Source: Oerskovia sp042887685 (GTDB taxonomy: Bacteria; Actinomycetota; Actinomycetes; Actinomycetales; Cellulomonadaceae). From it: a stretch of DNA of 64,000 nt. Within the stretch, counting starts at the first letter, position 1; the number at the start of each line of letters is the position of its first letter. The stretch is from the NCBI RefSeq assembly GCF_042887685.1, contig NZ_JBHVOS010000008.1, forward strand, positions 62,001 through 126,000, written 5' to 3'. The notes below the pieces were generated by a model. It did no database searches, was not told where the DNA came from, and saw only the letters and a program-made list of their open reading frames with translations. Shown piece by piece: positions 43,190 through 52,074 of this stretch. Made by a program: the position numbers and the translations under genes.

Positions 43190-43675
43190 ATGGCCGGAGC
43201 ACTTCGCAAGACCATGCTTTACCTGGGCCTCGCTGATGATCGAGGCGAGGGCGACCAGGAAGAGTTCATCGACGAGTACGACGACTTGGGGGCCGACGTG
43301 CCGACCGACTACCAGGCTCAGGTGACCCCGCTGCACCGGACGGTCGCCCCACGAGAGGTACCCCAGACGAGCATGTCAGCAGCCGAGCTCCGCCGGATCA
43401 CCACCGTGCACCCGCGCTCCTACAACGACGCCCGCGTCATCGGGGAGGCGTTCCGTGGCGGCACCCCCGTCATCATGAACCTCTCCGACATGGACGACGC
43501 GGACGCCAAGCGACTCGTCGACTTCTCCGCAGGCCTCATCTTCGGGCTGCACGGAGCCATCGAACGAGTGACCAACAAGGTCTTCCTGCTCTCTCCGGAG
43601 CACGTCGAGATCACCGGTGAGGAGCAGGCTCCCGAGCCTCCGGTGAGCCGGGCCGGCTTCTTCAACCAGAGCTGA
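43190..43675 (+). CDS. sepF: Cell division protein SepF
   Basis: A 161-residue SepF, the main membrane anchor of FtsZ in actinobacteria, which lack FtsA. It has an N-terminal amphipathic segment (AGALRKTMLYLGLAD), an acidic linker and the SepF core (HPRSYNDARVIGEAFRGGTP to HGAIERVTNKVFLLSP). ATG 43190 has GGAGAGAGGG upstream. A 143-bp gap follows pgeF, where yggS would be expected. Confidence 0.96.
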   Translation: MAGALRKTMLYLGLADDRGEGDQEEFIDEYDDLGADVPTDYQAQVTPLHRTVAPREVPQTSMSAAELRRITTVHPRSYNDARVIGEAFRGGTPVIMNLSDMDDADAKRLVDFSAGLIFGLHGAIERVTNKVFLLSPEHVEITGEEQAPEPPVSRAGFFNQS

Positions 43676-43701
43676 CCGCGGACTCTGGCACAGTTGACCC
43701 T

Positions 43702-43986
43702 GTGAATTTCGTCTTCGATCTGCTGGCATTCGTCCTCGGCCTCTACCTCGTGGTGCTCATCGGACGGGTGGTGTTCGACTGGGTGCAGGTCTTCGCCCGG
43801 GACTGGCGCCCTCGGGGCGTCATGCTCGTCCTGGCGGAGGCCATCTACACCCTGACCGACCCACCGCTGCGAGCGCTGCGCAAGGTCATCCCGCCCCTGA
43901 CCCTCGGTCAGGTGCGGATCGATCTCGGCTTCATCGTGCTCTTCCTCGCAGTGTCGTTCGCTGCACAGATCCTGAGGGCCCTGTAA
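43702..43986 (+). CDS. YggT family membrane protein
   Basis: A 94-residue protein with two membrane helices (about 5-25 and 74-92) joined by a loop with the family motif LTDPPLRALRKVIPP. YggT proteins of unknown exact role neighbour sepF and divIVA in many Gram-positives and are implicated in division or envelope function. GTG 43702 starts 26 bp after sepF. Confidence 0.92.
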   Translation: MNFVFDLLAFVLGLYLVVLIGRVVFDWVQVFARDWRPRGVMLVLAEAIYTLTDPPLRALRKVIPPLTLGQVRIDLGFIVLFLAVSFAAQILRAL

Positions 43987-44018
43987 ACACGTAGAAATCT
44001 GACATCACGGCGTTCTTG

Positions 44019-44048
44019 CGACCGACGCCCCCTGGAGGGGCTCGGTCG
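44019..44048 (+). terminator. Hairpin between yggT and wag31
   Basis: A 7-bp outer stem and 5-bp inner stem with one unpaired C and a CTGGA loop. It may attenuate read-through from the ftsZ transcript before wag31. Confidence 0.4.
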
Positions 44049-44140
44049 GAGGCCGCCTCCGCTGACAATCTCCGCTACTTTGGACTGTGGCGATCTCGAG
44101 ATCGCCCGGACTGACGGCGCAAACGCATTGAGGTGAGACG

Positions 44141-44797
44141 ATGGCACTGCTGACAGCAGAGGACATCCTGAACAAGAAGTTCTCCGCGACGAAGTTCCGC
44201 GAGGGATACGACGTCGAAGAGGTCGATGACTTCCTGGACGAGGTGGTGAGGACGCTCAACTCCGTGCAGGAGGAGAACGACGACCTCAAGACCAAGCTGG
44301 CCGCAGCGGAGCGACGTGTCGCCGAGCTCAGCCGGGCCGACGCCTCGGCGCCGTCCAAGCCGGCCGTGGTCGAGACCCCGTCGGCACCGGAGCCCGCACC
44401 CGTCGTGGCGAGCGTCGCGCCCGCCCTGGGCAAGCCGACCGCCGAGCCGGAGTCGGCCACCGGCATGCTCCAGCTCGCCCAGAAGCTGCACGACGACTAC
44501 GTGCGCTCGGGCCAGCAGGAGGGCGACCGCCTCATCGCGGAAGCGAAGGAGGAGGGGACCCGGATCGTGCAGGAGGCCGAGGAGACCTCGCACCGCACGC
44601 TCTCGCAGCTCGAGCAGGAGCGGTCGCTCCTGGAGCGCAAGATCGACGAGCTCCGTCTCTTCGAGCGGGACTACCGCACGCGCCTCAAGAGCTACCTGCA
44701 GAACCTCATGGGGGACCTCGACAACCGCGGCAGCGCTCTCCCGCCCCGCAGCGGTTCCGGCGCGGGTCGCTCGAGCGACCTCAGCGCGGGCATCTAG
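44141..44797 (+). CDS. wag31: Polar growth protein Wag31/DivIVA
   Basis: A 218-residue DivIVA homologue that marks cell poles and directs wall synthesis in actinobacteria. The N-terminal lipid-binding domain is LTAEDILNKKFSATKFREGY followed by DVEEVDDFLDEVV. Coiled coils flank a Pro/Ala-rich spacer (about 65-105). The second coil runs about 108-190. The ATG follows GAGGTGAGACG. It is separated from yggT by 154 bp and probably has its own promoter. Confidence 0.94.
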   Translation: MALLTAEDILNKKFSATKFREGYDVEEVDDFLDEVVRTLNSVQEENDDLKTKLAAAERRVAELSRADASAPSKPAVVETPSAPEPAPVVASVAPALGKPTAEPESATGMLQLAQKLHDDYVRSGQQEGDRLIAEAKEEGTRIVQEAEETSHRTLSQLEQERSLLERKIDELRLFERDYRTRLKSYLQNLMGDLDNRGSALPPRSGSGAGRSSDLSAGI

Positions 44798-44959
44798 TCC
44801 ACCTGCCACCTGGCAGACGATCACACCAGGCGTGCGGACCACAGGGTTCGCCGTCGGTCGGTCCGTGACGACGCACCACACCGGTCCATCCGGCGTGGTG
44901 CGTTGTGCGTACCGGCGGGCGGCGTCTACTCTCACCGCAACTCGAACCGGAGGGGCGAC

Positions 44960-45421
44960 ATGACCAAGCTCAGCACCGCGACGCGCGCGGTCGTACGACA
45001 GCAGTTCCCGAACCTAGCTCGCGACGTCAAGTCCTTCCCCGTGCGTGACGGCGAGGAGCCGTGGACGCTGAAGGAGGCGGAGGAGCAGGCAGCGACCCTG
45101 CTGGAGGAGCGCGAGCGCCTCGAGCGAGAGCTCACCGAGGCGGACCAGGAGCTCTCGGAGCTCCTGCGCAACTCGGGGGACGGTGCGGGCGACGACCAGG
45201 CGGACTCCGGGTCCAGCGCGCTCGAACGCGAGCAGGAGCTCACCCTCGTCAACAACATGAGGGACCTGCTCGAGCAGACCAAGCACGCGCTCGACCGCAT
45301 CGCGGCCGGGACCTACGCGACGTGCGAGGCGACCGGGCTCCCGATCGGCAAGGCTCGCCTGCAGGCCTACCCGCGGGCGAACCTGTCCGTCGAGGCGAAG
45401 CAGCGCGAGGAACGTCGCTGA
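44960..45421 (+). CDS. DksA/TraR-like protein with a degenerate zinc finger
   Basis: A 153-residue protein with an N-terminal acidic coiled coil (LEERERLERELTEADQELSE) and the C-terminal DksA/TraR fold (ALDRIAAGTYATCEATGLPIGKARLQAYPR-like). The family normally has C-x2-C and C-x2-C zinc ligands. Here only the first cysteine (ATCEATG) remains; the others are T, S and A. The IGKARLQA core is kept, so the fold may persist without zinc. GGAGG supports ATG 44960. The position between wag31 and lspA is conserved in actinobacteria. Confidence 0.88.
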   Translation: MTKLSTATRAVVRQQFPNLARDVKSFPVRDGEEPWTLKEAEEQAATLLEERERLERELTEADQELSELLRNSGDGAGDDQADSGSSALEREQELTLVNNMRDLLEQTKHALDRIAAGTYATCEATGLPIGKARLQAYPRANLSVEAKQREERR

Positions 45422-45443
45422 CGCGACCGCACGCCGCGTGCGA

Positions 45444-45477
45444 GAAGGCCGCCGTCCCCACGGGGACGGCGGCCTTC
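45444..45477 (+). terminator. Terminator after the DksA-like gene
   Basis: A perfect 16-bp inverted repeat (45444-45459 and 45462-45477) with a 2-nt apex, 22 bp after the stop codon. Confidence 0.75.
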
Positions 45478-45511
45478 GCCGTCCGGATCGTTGACCAGCG
45501 GCTGGACATGG

Positions 45512-45517
45512 CAGACT
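45512..45517 (+). promoter_or_regulatory. Candidate -10 of a leaderless lspA promoter
   Basis: CAGACT lies eight bases before ATG 45526, with TTGACC at 45491-45496 (15-bp spacing, shorter than ideal). Confidence 0.3.
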
Positions 45518-45525
45518 TGCCGCCG

Positions 45526-46284
45526 ATGCCATCGACTCCCTCTCCCCAGCAGCCCGTGCCCGCCGACCCGTCCGAGGGCGGCGCCGAGGCCGTGCCCGCG
45601 GCCCCCGCCGCGGACGTCCGGCCGCGCGCGACCGTCGCCCCACGGCGCCTCGTCCTGTGGGTCGTGGTGCTCGCGGCCCTCGTGATCCTGGTCGACCAGG
45701 TCACCAAGATCTGGGCCGTCGCAGAGCTCGAGGGTCGCGAGACCATCGAGCTCCTCGGCGAGTGGCTCCACCTGACGTTCATCCGCAACGAGGGGGCGGC
45801 GCTCGGGATCGGCTCGGGCTACACCTGGATCCTGACGATCGTCGTCACGGTCGTGATCGTGTTCATCCTGCGCAGCATGCGCAAGATCGGGTCGCGGGGC
45901 TGGGCGATCGCCCTCGGGCTGCTGCTCGGAGGGGCGCTGGGCAACCTCATCGACCGGATCTTCCGGGAGCCCGGGTTCGCACAGGGGCACGTGGTCGACT
46001 TCATCGGGTACGGCGACCTGTTCATCGGGAACGTCGCGGACATCGCGGTCGTGGCGGCCGCGGTGATGATCGCGATCCTCTCGGTCCAGGGGATCGGCAT
46101 CGACGGGCAGCGGCACGTCGAGCAGGAACCGGCGAAGGACGACACTGACGAGGAGGGGAGCGCCGCCGCGGAGCAGGACACCGACGCACCCGAGCAGGGG
46201 GCCCCGACGACCTCCCCGGCCGCCGGGACCCAGGGTTCCGGCACGGCGACGGCCTCCGGCCCGACGGCCGGGACGGAGTCCTGA
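45526..46284 (+). CDS. lspA: Lipoprotein signal peptidase LspA
   Basis: A 252-residue aspartyl protease that removes signal peptides from prolipoproteins in the membrane. Four membrane helices lie between about 44 and 185. Family motifs are FIRNEGAALG, GGALGNLIDRI and IGNVADIAVV, the last two carrying the catalytic aspartates. It has a Pro-rich N-terminal tail (~40 residues) and an acidic, Thr/Gly-rich C-terminal tail (~60 residues). I prefer ATG 45526 over ATG 45508 because of the -10 placement. It shares one base with rluD. Confidence 0.93.
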   Translation: MPSTPSPQQPVPADPSEGGAEAVPAAPAADVRPRATVAPRRLVLWVVVLAALVILVDQVTKIWAVAELEGRETIELLGEWLHLTFIRNEGAALGIGSGYTWILTIVVTVVIVFILRSMRKIGSRGWAIALGLLLGGALGNLIDRIFREPGFAQGHVVDFIGYGDLFIGNVADIAVVAAAVMIAILSVQGIGIDGQRHVEQEPAKDDTDEEGSAAAEQDTDAPEQGAPTTSPAAGTQGSGTATASGPTAGTES

Positions 46285-47222
46285 TGGGCCAGGTGCGCTC
46301 GCTCCCGGTCCCGGACGGGCTGGCCGGCGAACGGGTCGACGCCGCGCTGGCGCGACTGCTGGGTCTGTCCCGGACGCGTGCCGCCGAGGTCGCCGCCGCG
46401 GGCGGCGTGCGGGTCGACGGCCGCGAGGTCGGCAAGTCCGACCGGCTGGTCGCCGGGGCCTGGCTCGAGGTGGAGATCCCCGACGAGCCCGAGGCCCGGG
46501 CGCCCCAGGTCGTCGCCGAGCCCGTGCCGGGCATGAAGATCGTGTACGACGACGACGACGTCGTGGTCATCGACAAGCCCGTCGGTGTCGCGGCCCACCC
46601 TTCTCCCGGCTGGACGGGGCCGACGGTCGTCGGCGCCCTGATCGCCGCGGGGTACCGGATCTCGACGTCGGGGGCCGCGGAGCGCCAGGGCATCGTGCAC
46701 CGCCTCGACGTCGGGACGTCCGGCCTCATGGTCGTGGCCAAGAGCGAGCTCGCGTACTCGGTGCTCAAGCGCGCGTTCAAGGAGCGCACGGTCGAGAAGG
46801 TCTACCACGCGCTCGTCCAGGGACACCCCGAGCCGACGACCGGGACGATCGACGCGCCCATCGGGCGTCACCCGTCGGCCGACTACAAGTTCGCCGTCAC
46901 GGCCGAGGGCAAGCCCTCGGTGACGCACTACGAGGTTCTCGAGATGCTCCCGGCGGCGTCGCTCGTCGAGGTGCACCTCGAGACCGGCCGGACCCACCAG
47001 ATCAGGGTGCACTTCTCCGCGCTTCGCCACCCTTGCGTGGGCGACCTGACGTACGGGGCGGACCCGGTGCTGGCCAAGAAGGTCGGCCTCACGCGGCAGT
47101 GGCTGCACGCGGTGCAGCTCGGCTTCGAGCACCCGGCGACCGGGCAGTGGACGCAGGTCACGAGCGAGTACCCCGACGACCTGGCTCGTGCGCTCGAGGT
47201 CGTGCGCGGGGCCTACTCCTGA
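46284..47222 (+). CDS. rluD: RluA/RluD-family 23S rRNA pseudouridine synthase
   Basis: A 312-residue pseudouridine synthase with an N-terminal S4 RNA-binding domain (about 15-75) and the catalytic motif HRLDVGTSGLMVV carrying the essential aspartate. ETGRTHQIRVHF is also typical. The lspA-rluD pairing is conserved widely. The exact 23S uridines targeted cannot be read from sequence alone. Confidence 0.92.
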   Translation: MGQVRSLPVPDGLAGERVDAALARLLGLSRTRAAEVAAAGGVRVDGREVGKSDRLVAGAWLEVEIPDEPEARAPQVVAEPVPGMKIVYDDDDVVVIDKPVGVAAHPSPGWTGPTVVGALIAAGYRISTSGAAERQGIVHRLDVGTSGLMVVAKSELAYSVLKRAFKERTVEKVYHALVQGHPEPTTGTIDAPIGRHPSADYKFAVTAEGKPSVTHYEVLEMLPAASLVEVHLETGRTHQIRVHFSALRHPCVGDLTYGADPVLAKKVGLTRQWLHAVQLGFEHPATGQWTQVTSEYPDDLARALEVVRGAYS

Positions 47223-47265
47223 CGACGTCGGCCGGGCTCGAGGGTCCGCCGGGAGAAGGACGACG

Positions 47266-47733
47266 ATGCTGACCACCGAACGGGTCCGGACGCCCGAGCA
47301 GCTCACCGAGGCGCACGCGCTGCGGCTGGAGGTCTTCGTGGACGAGCAGCAGGTCCCGCTCGCCGAGGAGATCGACGACGCCGACTTCGCGCCCACCACG
47401 ACGCACGTCGTGGTCCGGGACCCGTCGGGGGCCGTCGTGGGGACCGGGCGCCTGCTGACCGACCCCTCCCACCCGGGGGAGGTGCACATCGGGCGGGTCG
47501 CGGTGGCGCGCGCTGCGCGAGGCACCGGTGCGGGCGCTGCGGTCATGCGGGCGCTCGAGGAGATCGCGCTCGCCGAGCACGCGTCGCAGGGCAGCGTCCG
47601 GATCGAGCTCAGCGCGCAGACGCAGGCCACGGGCTTCTACGAGCGTCTCGGCTACCAGGTGTACGGCCCGGTGTACCTCGATGCCGGGATCGACCACCGC
47701 GACGCCGCCAGGACGCTCACGACCGGCGGCTGA
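47266..47733 (+). CDS. GNAT N-acetyltransferase
   Basis: A 155-residue acetyltransferase of the ElaA-like group. It begins with the typical ALRLEVFVDEQQVP, has the acetyl-CoA loop VARAARGTGAGAAVM and the late motif ATGFYERLGYQVYG. The substrate is unknown. GAGAAGGA precedes ATG 47266. It follows rluD by 43 bp and may share its transcript. Confidence 0.85.
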   Translation: MLTTERVRTPEQLTEAHALRLEVFVDEQQVPLAEEIDDADFAPTTTHVVVRDPSGAVVGTGRLLTDPSHPGEVHIGRVAVARAARGTGAGAAVMRALEEIALAEHASQGSVRIELSAQTQATGFYERLGYQVYGPVYLDAGIDHRDAARTLTTGG

Positions 47734-47742
47734 CGGTCGGGC

Positions 47743-47787
47743 CCTGCCGGCCCGGCAGGCGGACCGGGCAGCCTCCCGGCTGCCGCG
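47743..47787 (+). terminator. Paired hairpins between the GNAT gene and dnaE
   Basis: Two small GC-rich hairpins (47743-47759, and a 7-bp stem 47767-47784 with a TCCC loop) occur just after the GNAT stop. No T-tract is seen. Confidence 0.3.
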
Positions 47788-47967
47788 GTTCCCGGCGGGG
47801 CGTCCGCGGGGCGCCGTGCTCCTGCGGCCCCGTCCACGCGGGCCGGCGCGCCGCTCCCACGGGGCGAGCGACGCCGTCGGGCGGGGAGGCGTGCCGCCCG
47901 GCGCGCATGAGACGAGGCACACGCCGGTGCCGGTGGGCGACACGCCGGAGGCGTCGGTGGGTCGATC

Positions 47968-47973
47968 TAGACT
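47968..47973 (+). promoter_or_regulatory. -10 element of a probable leaderless dnaE promoter
   Basis: TAGACT is six bases before ATG 47980 and no ribosome-binding site is present. Confidence 0.5.
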
Positions 47974-47979
47974 CGTCGC

Positions 47980-50900
47980 ATGCCGTCTGCCGCCGCCCCC
48001 GGAAGCACCCAGAAGTCCGACGACTTCGTCCACCTCCACGTCCACACCGAGTACTCGATGCTGGACGGCGCCGCGCGGCTCGGAGACCTCTTCGAGGAGA
48101 CCGCGCGCCTGGGGCAGAAGGCCATCGCGACGACGGACCACGGCTACATCTTCGGGGCGTTCGACTTCTGGTCCAAGGCGACCCAGGCGGGCATCAAGCC
48201 CATCATCGGCGTCGAGGCGTACGTCACGCCCGGCACGAGCCGTTTCGACCAGACCCGTGTGCGCTTCGGCGAGAAGGGCCAGGAGTCCGACGACGTCTCG
48301 GCCCGCGGCGCCTACACGCACCTGACGATGTGGGCCCGCAACAACGAGGGCCTGCACAACCTCTTCCGGGCGAGCTCGCTCGCCTCGCTCGACGGCCAGA
48401 TGGGCAAGTGGCCCCGCATGGACCGCGACCTGCTCGAGCGCTACGGCAAGGGCATGATCGCGTCCTCGGGCTGCCCCTCGGGCGAGATCCAGACCAAGCT
48501 GCGGCTCGGCCAGTGGGACGCGGCAGTGCAGGCCGCCGGTGAGCTCCAGGACGTGTTCGGCAAGGAGAACTTCTACGTCGAGCTCATGGACCACGGGCTC
48601 GACATCGAGCGTCGCGTCATCAAGGACCTGCTGCGGCTCTCGGAGACCATCGGGGCCCCGCTGGTCGCGACGAACGACCTGCACTACGTGAAGAAGGAGG
48701 ACAGCCACTCCCAGGAGGCGTTGCTGTGCATCAACTCCGGCTCCACGCTCGCCGACCCCGACCGCTTCAAGTTCGACGGCGACGGCTACTACGTCAAGTC
48801 CGCGGCAGAGATGCGTCACATCTGGAAAGAGCTGCCCGAGGCCTGCGACAACACGCTGCTCATCGCCGAGCAGTGCGAGGTCAGCTTCGACACGTCCGCG
48901 AACTACATGCCCAACTACCCCTGCCCTCCGGGCGAGGACGAGACCTCCTGGTTCATCAAGGAGGTCGAGAAGGGCCTGCACTACCGCTACCCGGACGGCA
49001 TCTCGGACGCCGTGCGCAAGCAGGCCGAGTACGAGACCCAGGTCATCGTGCAGATGGGCTTCCCGGGCTACTTCCTCGTCGTCGCCGACTTCATCAACTG
49101 GGCCAAGGACAACGGGATCCGCGTGGGACCGGGACGTGGCTCGGGTGCGGGCTCCATGGCCGCGTACGCGATGCGCATCACGGACCTCGACCCGCTGCAG
49201 CACGGCCTGATCTTCGAGCGCTTCCTCAACCCGGACCGCGTGTCCATGCCCGACTTCGACGTCGACTTCGACGAGCGACGTCGTGGTGAGGTCATCCGCT
49301 ACGTCACGGAGAAGTACGGCGAGGACCGCGTCGCCCAGATCGTCACGTACGGCACCATCAAGGCCAAGCAGGCCCTCAAGGACTCCTCACGCCTCCTGGG
49401 CTTCCCCTTCGCGATGGGTGAAAAGCTCACCAAGGCCATGCCGCCCGCGATCATGGGCAAGGACATCTCGCTCACGGGCATCTTCAACCCCGACGACAAG
49501 CGGTACAACGAGGCCGACGAGTTCCGCCAGATCCACTCGGCGGACCCCGACGCCCAGCGCGTGGTCGAGCTCGCCAAGGGTATCGAGGGCCTGAAGCGCC
49601 AGTGGGGTGTGCACGCGGCCGGCGTCATCATGTCGAGCGAGCCGCTCATCGACATCATCCCGATCATGCGCCGCCTCCAGGACGGTGCGGTCATCACGCA
49701 GTTCGACTACCCCACGTGCGAGGGCCTCGGCCTGATCAAGATGGACTTCCTGGGCCTGCGCAACCTCACGATCCTCGACGACGCGCTCGAGAACATCGTG
49801 ATGAACGGCAAGGACCCGGTCGAGCTCGAGGCCCTGACCCTCGACGACCCCAAGACGTACGACCTCCTGGGGCGCGGCGACACCCTGGGCGTGTTCCAGC
49901 TCGACGGCGGCGGCATGCGGACCCTGCTCAAGCTCATGCGCCCCGACAACTTCGAGGACATCTCGGCCGTGGGCGCGCTGTACCGCCCGGGCCCCATGGG
50001 CGCCAACTCGCACACCAACTACGCGCTGCGCAAGAACGGGATGCAGGAGGTCACTCCCATCCACCCCGAGCTCGAGGAAGCCCTCGAGGACATCCTGGGG
50101 ACCACGTACGGCCTGATCGTGTACCAGGAGCAGGTCATGGCCATCGCGCAGAAGGTCGCCGGGTACTCGCTCGGTCAGGCCGACATCCTGCGCCGCGCGA
50201 TGGGCAAGAAGAAGAAGTCCGAGCTGGACAAGCAGTTCGAGGGCTTCTCGAACGGCATGAAGGAGCGCGGCTTCTCCATGGCCGCGGTCAAGACGCTGTG
50301 GGACATCCTGCTGCCGTTCTCGGACTACGCTTTCAACAAGGCGCACTCCGCGGCCTACGGAGTCGTCTCCTACTGGACCGCCTACCTCAAGGCCAACTAC
50401 CCGACCGAGTACATGGCGGCGCTGCTCACGAGCGTGCGCGACGACAAGGACAAGTCGGCGCTCTACCTCAACGAGTGCCGCCGCATGGGGATCACGGTCC
50501 TGCCGCCGGACGTGAACTCGTCGTCGGCGAACTTCACCGCCGTCGGCAAGGACATCCGCTTCGGCCTCACGGCGGTCCGCAACGTCGGTGCCAACGTCGT
50601 GGACGCGATCGTCGCGACGCGCGAGGACAAGGGCACGTTCGCGTCCTTCACCGACTTCCTCGACAAGGTCCCCGCCGTGGTCTGCAACAAGCGGACCATC
50701 GAGTCGCTCATCAAGGCCGGGGCGTTCGACTCGCTCGACCACGCGCGGCGCGCCCTGCTCGTGGTGCACGAGCAGGCCGTGGACTCGGTCATCAGCGTCA
50801 AGCGCGAGGAGGCCAAGGGGCAGTTCGACCTCTTCGCCGATCTGGGGGGTGAGGACCCCGCCATGTCCTTCAGCGTCGACGTGCCCGACATCCCCGACTG

Positions 50901-51537
50901 GGACAAGAAGCAGCGCCTCGCGTTCGAGCGGGAGATGCTCGGCCTGTACGTCTCCGACCACCCGTTGTCGGGACTCGAGCACGTGCTGACCCGCGCGGCC
51001 GACACGTCGATCGCCGCGCTCATGGCCGACGAGGCGCGTCCCGACGGCTCGACCGTCGTGATCGCCGGGCTCATCACCTCGCTCCAGCGCAAGATGAGCA
51101 AGAACGGCAACCCGTGGGCCGCGGTGACGATCGAGGACCTCGAGGGCGGGGTCGAGGTCATGTTCTTCGGCGAGACCTACCTGGCGTACTCGACGATCCT
51201 CGCCGAGGACCAGGTCGTGGTGCTGCGGGGACGGGTGCGGCGACGCGACGAGACCATGCAGCTCCAGGCCATGGAGGTGTCGCTCCCGGACATCTCGACG
51301 GTCGCCGACACGCCGGTGCTCGTGAGCCTGCCCGAGTCGCGCTGCACACAGCCCGTGGTCGAGAAGCTGCGCGAGATCCTCTCGACGCACCCGGGGGTGA
51401 CCGAGGTCCATCTCAAGCTCACGAGCCCCGGGCGGACCAAGGTCATGCGGCTCGAGGACACCCTGCGGGTCACCAAGAGCCCGGCGCTGTACGGCGACCT
51501 CAAGGCGCTGCTCGGTCCGACGTGCCTCACGGTGTGA
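47980..51537 (+). CDS. dnaE: DNA polymerase III alpha subunit DnaE
   Basis: The 1185-residue replicative polymerase of the DnaE1 type. An N-terminal PHP domain begins HLHVHTEYSMLDGA and could proofread with bound metals, as in mycobacterial DnaE1. Palm catalytic aspartates lie in MPDFDVDFDERRR, preceded by GPGRGSGAGSMAAYAM. Finger and thumb segments and a C-terminal OB fold (VVIAGLITSLQRKMSKNG) follow. The terminal domain is full length. The downstream Nudix gene overlaps by 4 bp. Confidence 0.97.
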   Translation: MPSAAAPGSTQKSDDFVHLHVHTEYSMLDGAARLGDLFEETARLGQKAIATTDHGYIFGAFDFWSKATQAGIKPIIGVEAYVTPGTSRFDQTRVRFGEKGQESDDVSARGAYTHLTMWARNNEGLHNLFRASSLASLDGQMGKWPRMDRDLLERYGKGMIASSGCPSGEIQTKLRLGQWDAAVQAAGELQDVFGKENFYVELMDHGLDIERRVIKDLLRLSETIGAPLVATNDLHYVKKEDSHSQEALLCINSGSTLADPDRFKFDGDGYYVKSAAEMRHIWKELPEACDNTLLIAEQCEVSFDTSANYMPNYPCPPGEDETSWFIKEVEKGLHYRYPDGISDAVRKQAEYETQVIVQMGFPGYFLVVADFINWAKDNGIRVGPGRGSGAGSMAAYAMRITDLDPLQHGLIFERFLNPDRVSMPDFDVDFDERRRGEVIRYVTEKYGEDRVAQIVTYGTIKAKQALKDSSRLLGFPFAMGEKLTKAMPPAIMGKDISLTGIFNPDDKRYNEADEFRQIHSADPDAQRVVELAKGIEGLKRQWGVHAAGVIMSSEPLIDIIPIMRRLQDGAVITQFDYPTCEGLGLIKMDFLGLRNLTILDDALENIVMNGKDPVELEALTLDDPKTYDLLGRGDTLGVFQLDGGGMRTLLKLMRPDNFEDISAVGALYRPGPMGANSHTNYALRKNGMQEVTPIHPELEEALEDILGTTYGLIVYQEQVMAIAQKVAGYSLGQADILRRAMGKKKKSELDKQFEGFSNGMKERGFSMAAVKTLWDILLPFSDYAFNKAHSAAYGVVSYWTAYLKANYPTEYMAALLTSVRDDKDKSALYLNECRRMGITVLPPDVNSSSANFTAVGKDIRFGLTAVRNVGANVVDAIVATREDKGTFASFTDFLDKVPAVVCNKRTIESLIKAGAFDSLDHARRALLVVHEQAVDSVISVKREEAKGQFDLFADLGGEDPAMSFSVDVPDIPDWDKKQRLAFEREMLGLYVSDHPLSGLEHVLTRAADTSIAALMADEARPDGSTVVIAGLITSLQRKMSKNGNPWAAVTIEDLEGGVEVMFFGETYLAYSTILAEDQVVVLRGRVRRRDETMQLQAMEVSLPDISTVADTPVLVSLPESRCTQPVVEKLREILSTHPGVTEVHLKLTSPGRTKVMRLEDTLRVTKSPALYGDLKALLGPTCLTV

Positions 51538-52064
51538 CCGGGGACGCGGGCCCAGGGGGCGCGGACGGGTACCGACCAGCGGCGGACGGGTCTCCGGGAC
51601 GCTTCCAGGTGATCCCGGCGGCCTACGTGCTGCTGCGCCGAGGCGACCAGGTCCTGCTCCAGCTCCGGCAGAACACCGGCTACATGGACGGGCACTGGGC
51701 CGCGGCCGCGGCGGGGCACGTCGAGCAGGGCGAGAGCGTGCTGGCCGCCGCCCGGCGTGAGGCGCGCGAGGAGCTGGGCATCGACGTCGCAGCGACGGAC
51801 CTCGAGCCGGTCACGGTCATGCACCGGACCCGTCCGGACGGGGGACCGATCGAGCAGCGGGTCGACTTCTTCTTCGTGTGCCGCACGTGGACGGGCGACC
51901 CGGTGATCGAGGAGCGGGAGAAGGCCGCAGACCTGCGCTGGTTCGCACTGTCCGCGCTGCCCGAGCCCCTCGTGCCGCACGAGGCCGCGGTGCTCGCCGG
52001 GCTCGCGCGTGGCGTCGTGCCGGCCGTCATGACCTACGGGTTCGGAGCCACGGAGGGCACGTAG
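51534..52064 (+). CDS. Nudix hydrolase
   Basis: A 176-residue protein with the complete Nudix box GHVEQGESVLAAARREAREE followed by LGI, the metal site for hydrolysing nucleoside diphosphates linked to other groups. The substrate is unknown. GTG 51534 overlaps the dnaE stop (GTGA), so the two are probably co-translated, which would suit a role in cleaning damaged nucleotides, though this is only inference. Its TAG stop forms the first three bases of the next gene's -10. Confidence 0.88.
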   Translation: MTGDAGPGGADGYRPAADGSPGRFQVIPAAYVLLRRGDQVLLQLRQNTGYMDGHWAAAAAGHVEQGESVLAAARREAREELGIDVAATDLEPVTVMHRTRPDGGPIEQRVDFFFVCRTWTGDPVIEEREKAADLRWFALSALPEPLVPHEAAVLAGLARGVVPAVMTYGFGATEGT

Positions 52065-52067
52065 ACT
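52062..52067 (+). promoter_or_regulatory. -10 element of a probable leaderless PPOX-gene promoter
   Basis: TAGACT is seven bases before GTG 52075. Its first three bases are also the Nudix stop codon. Confidence 0.45.
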
Positions 52068-52074
52068 CGCGGTC

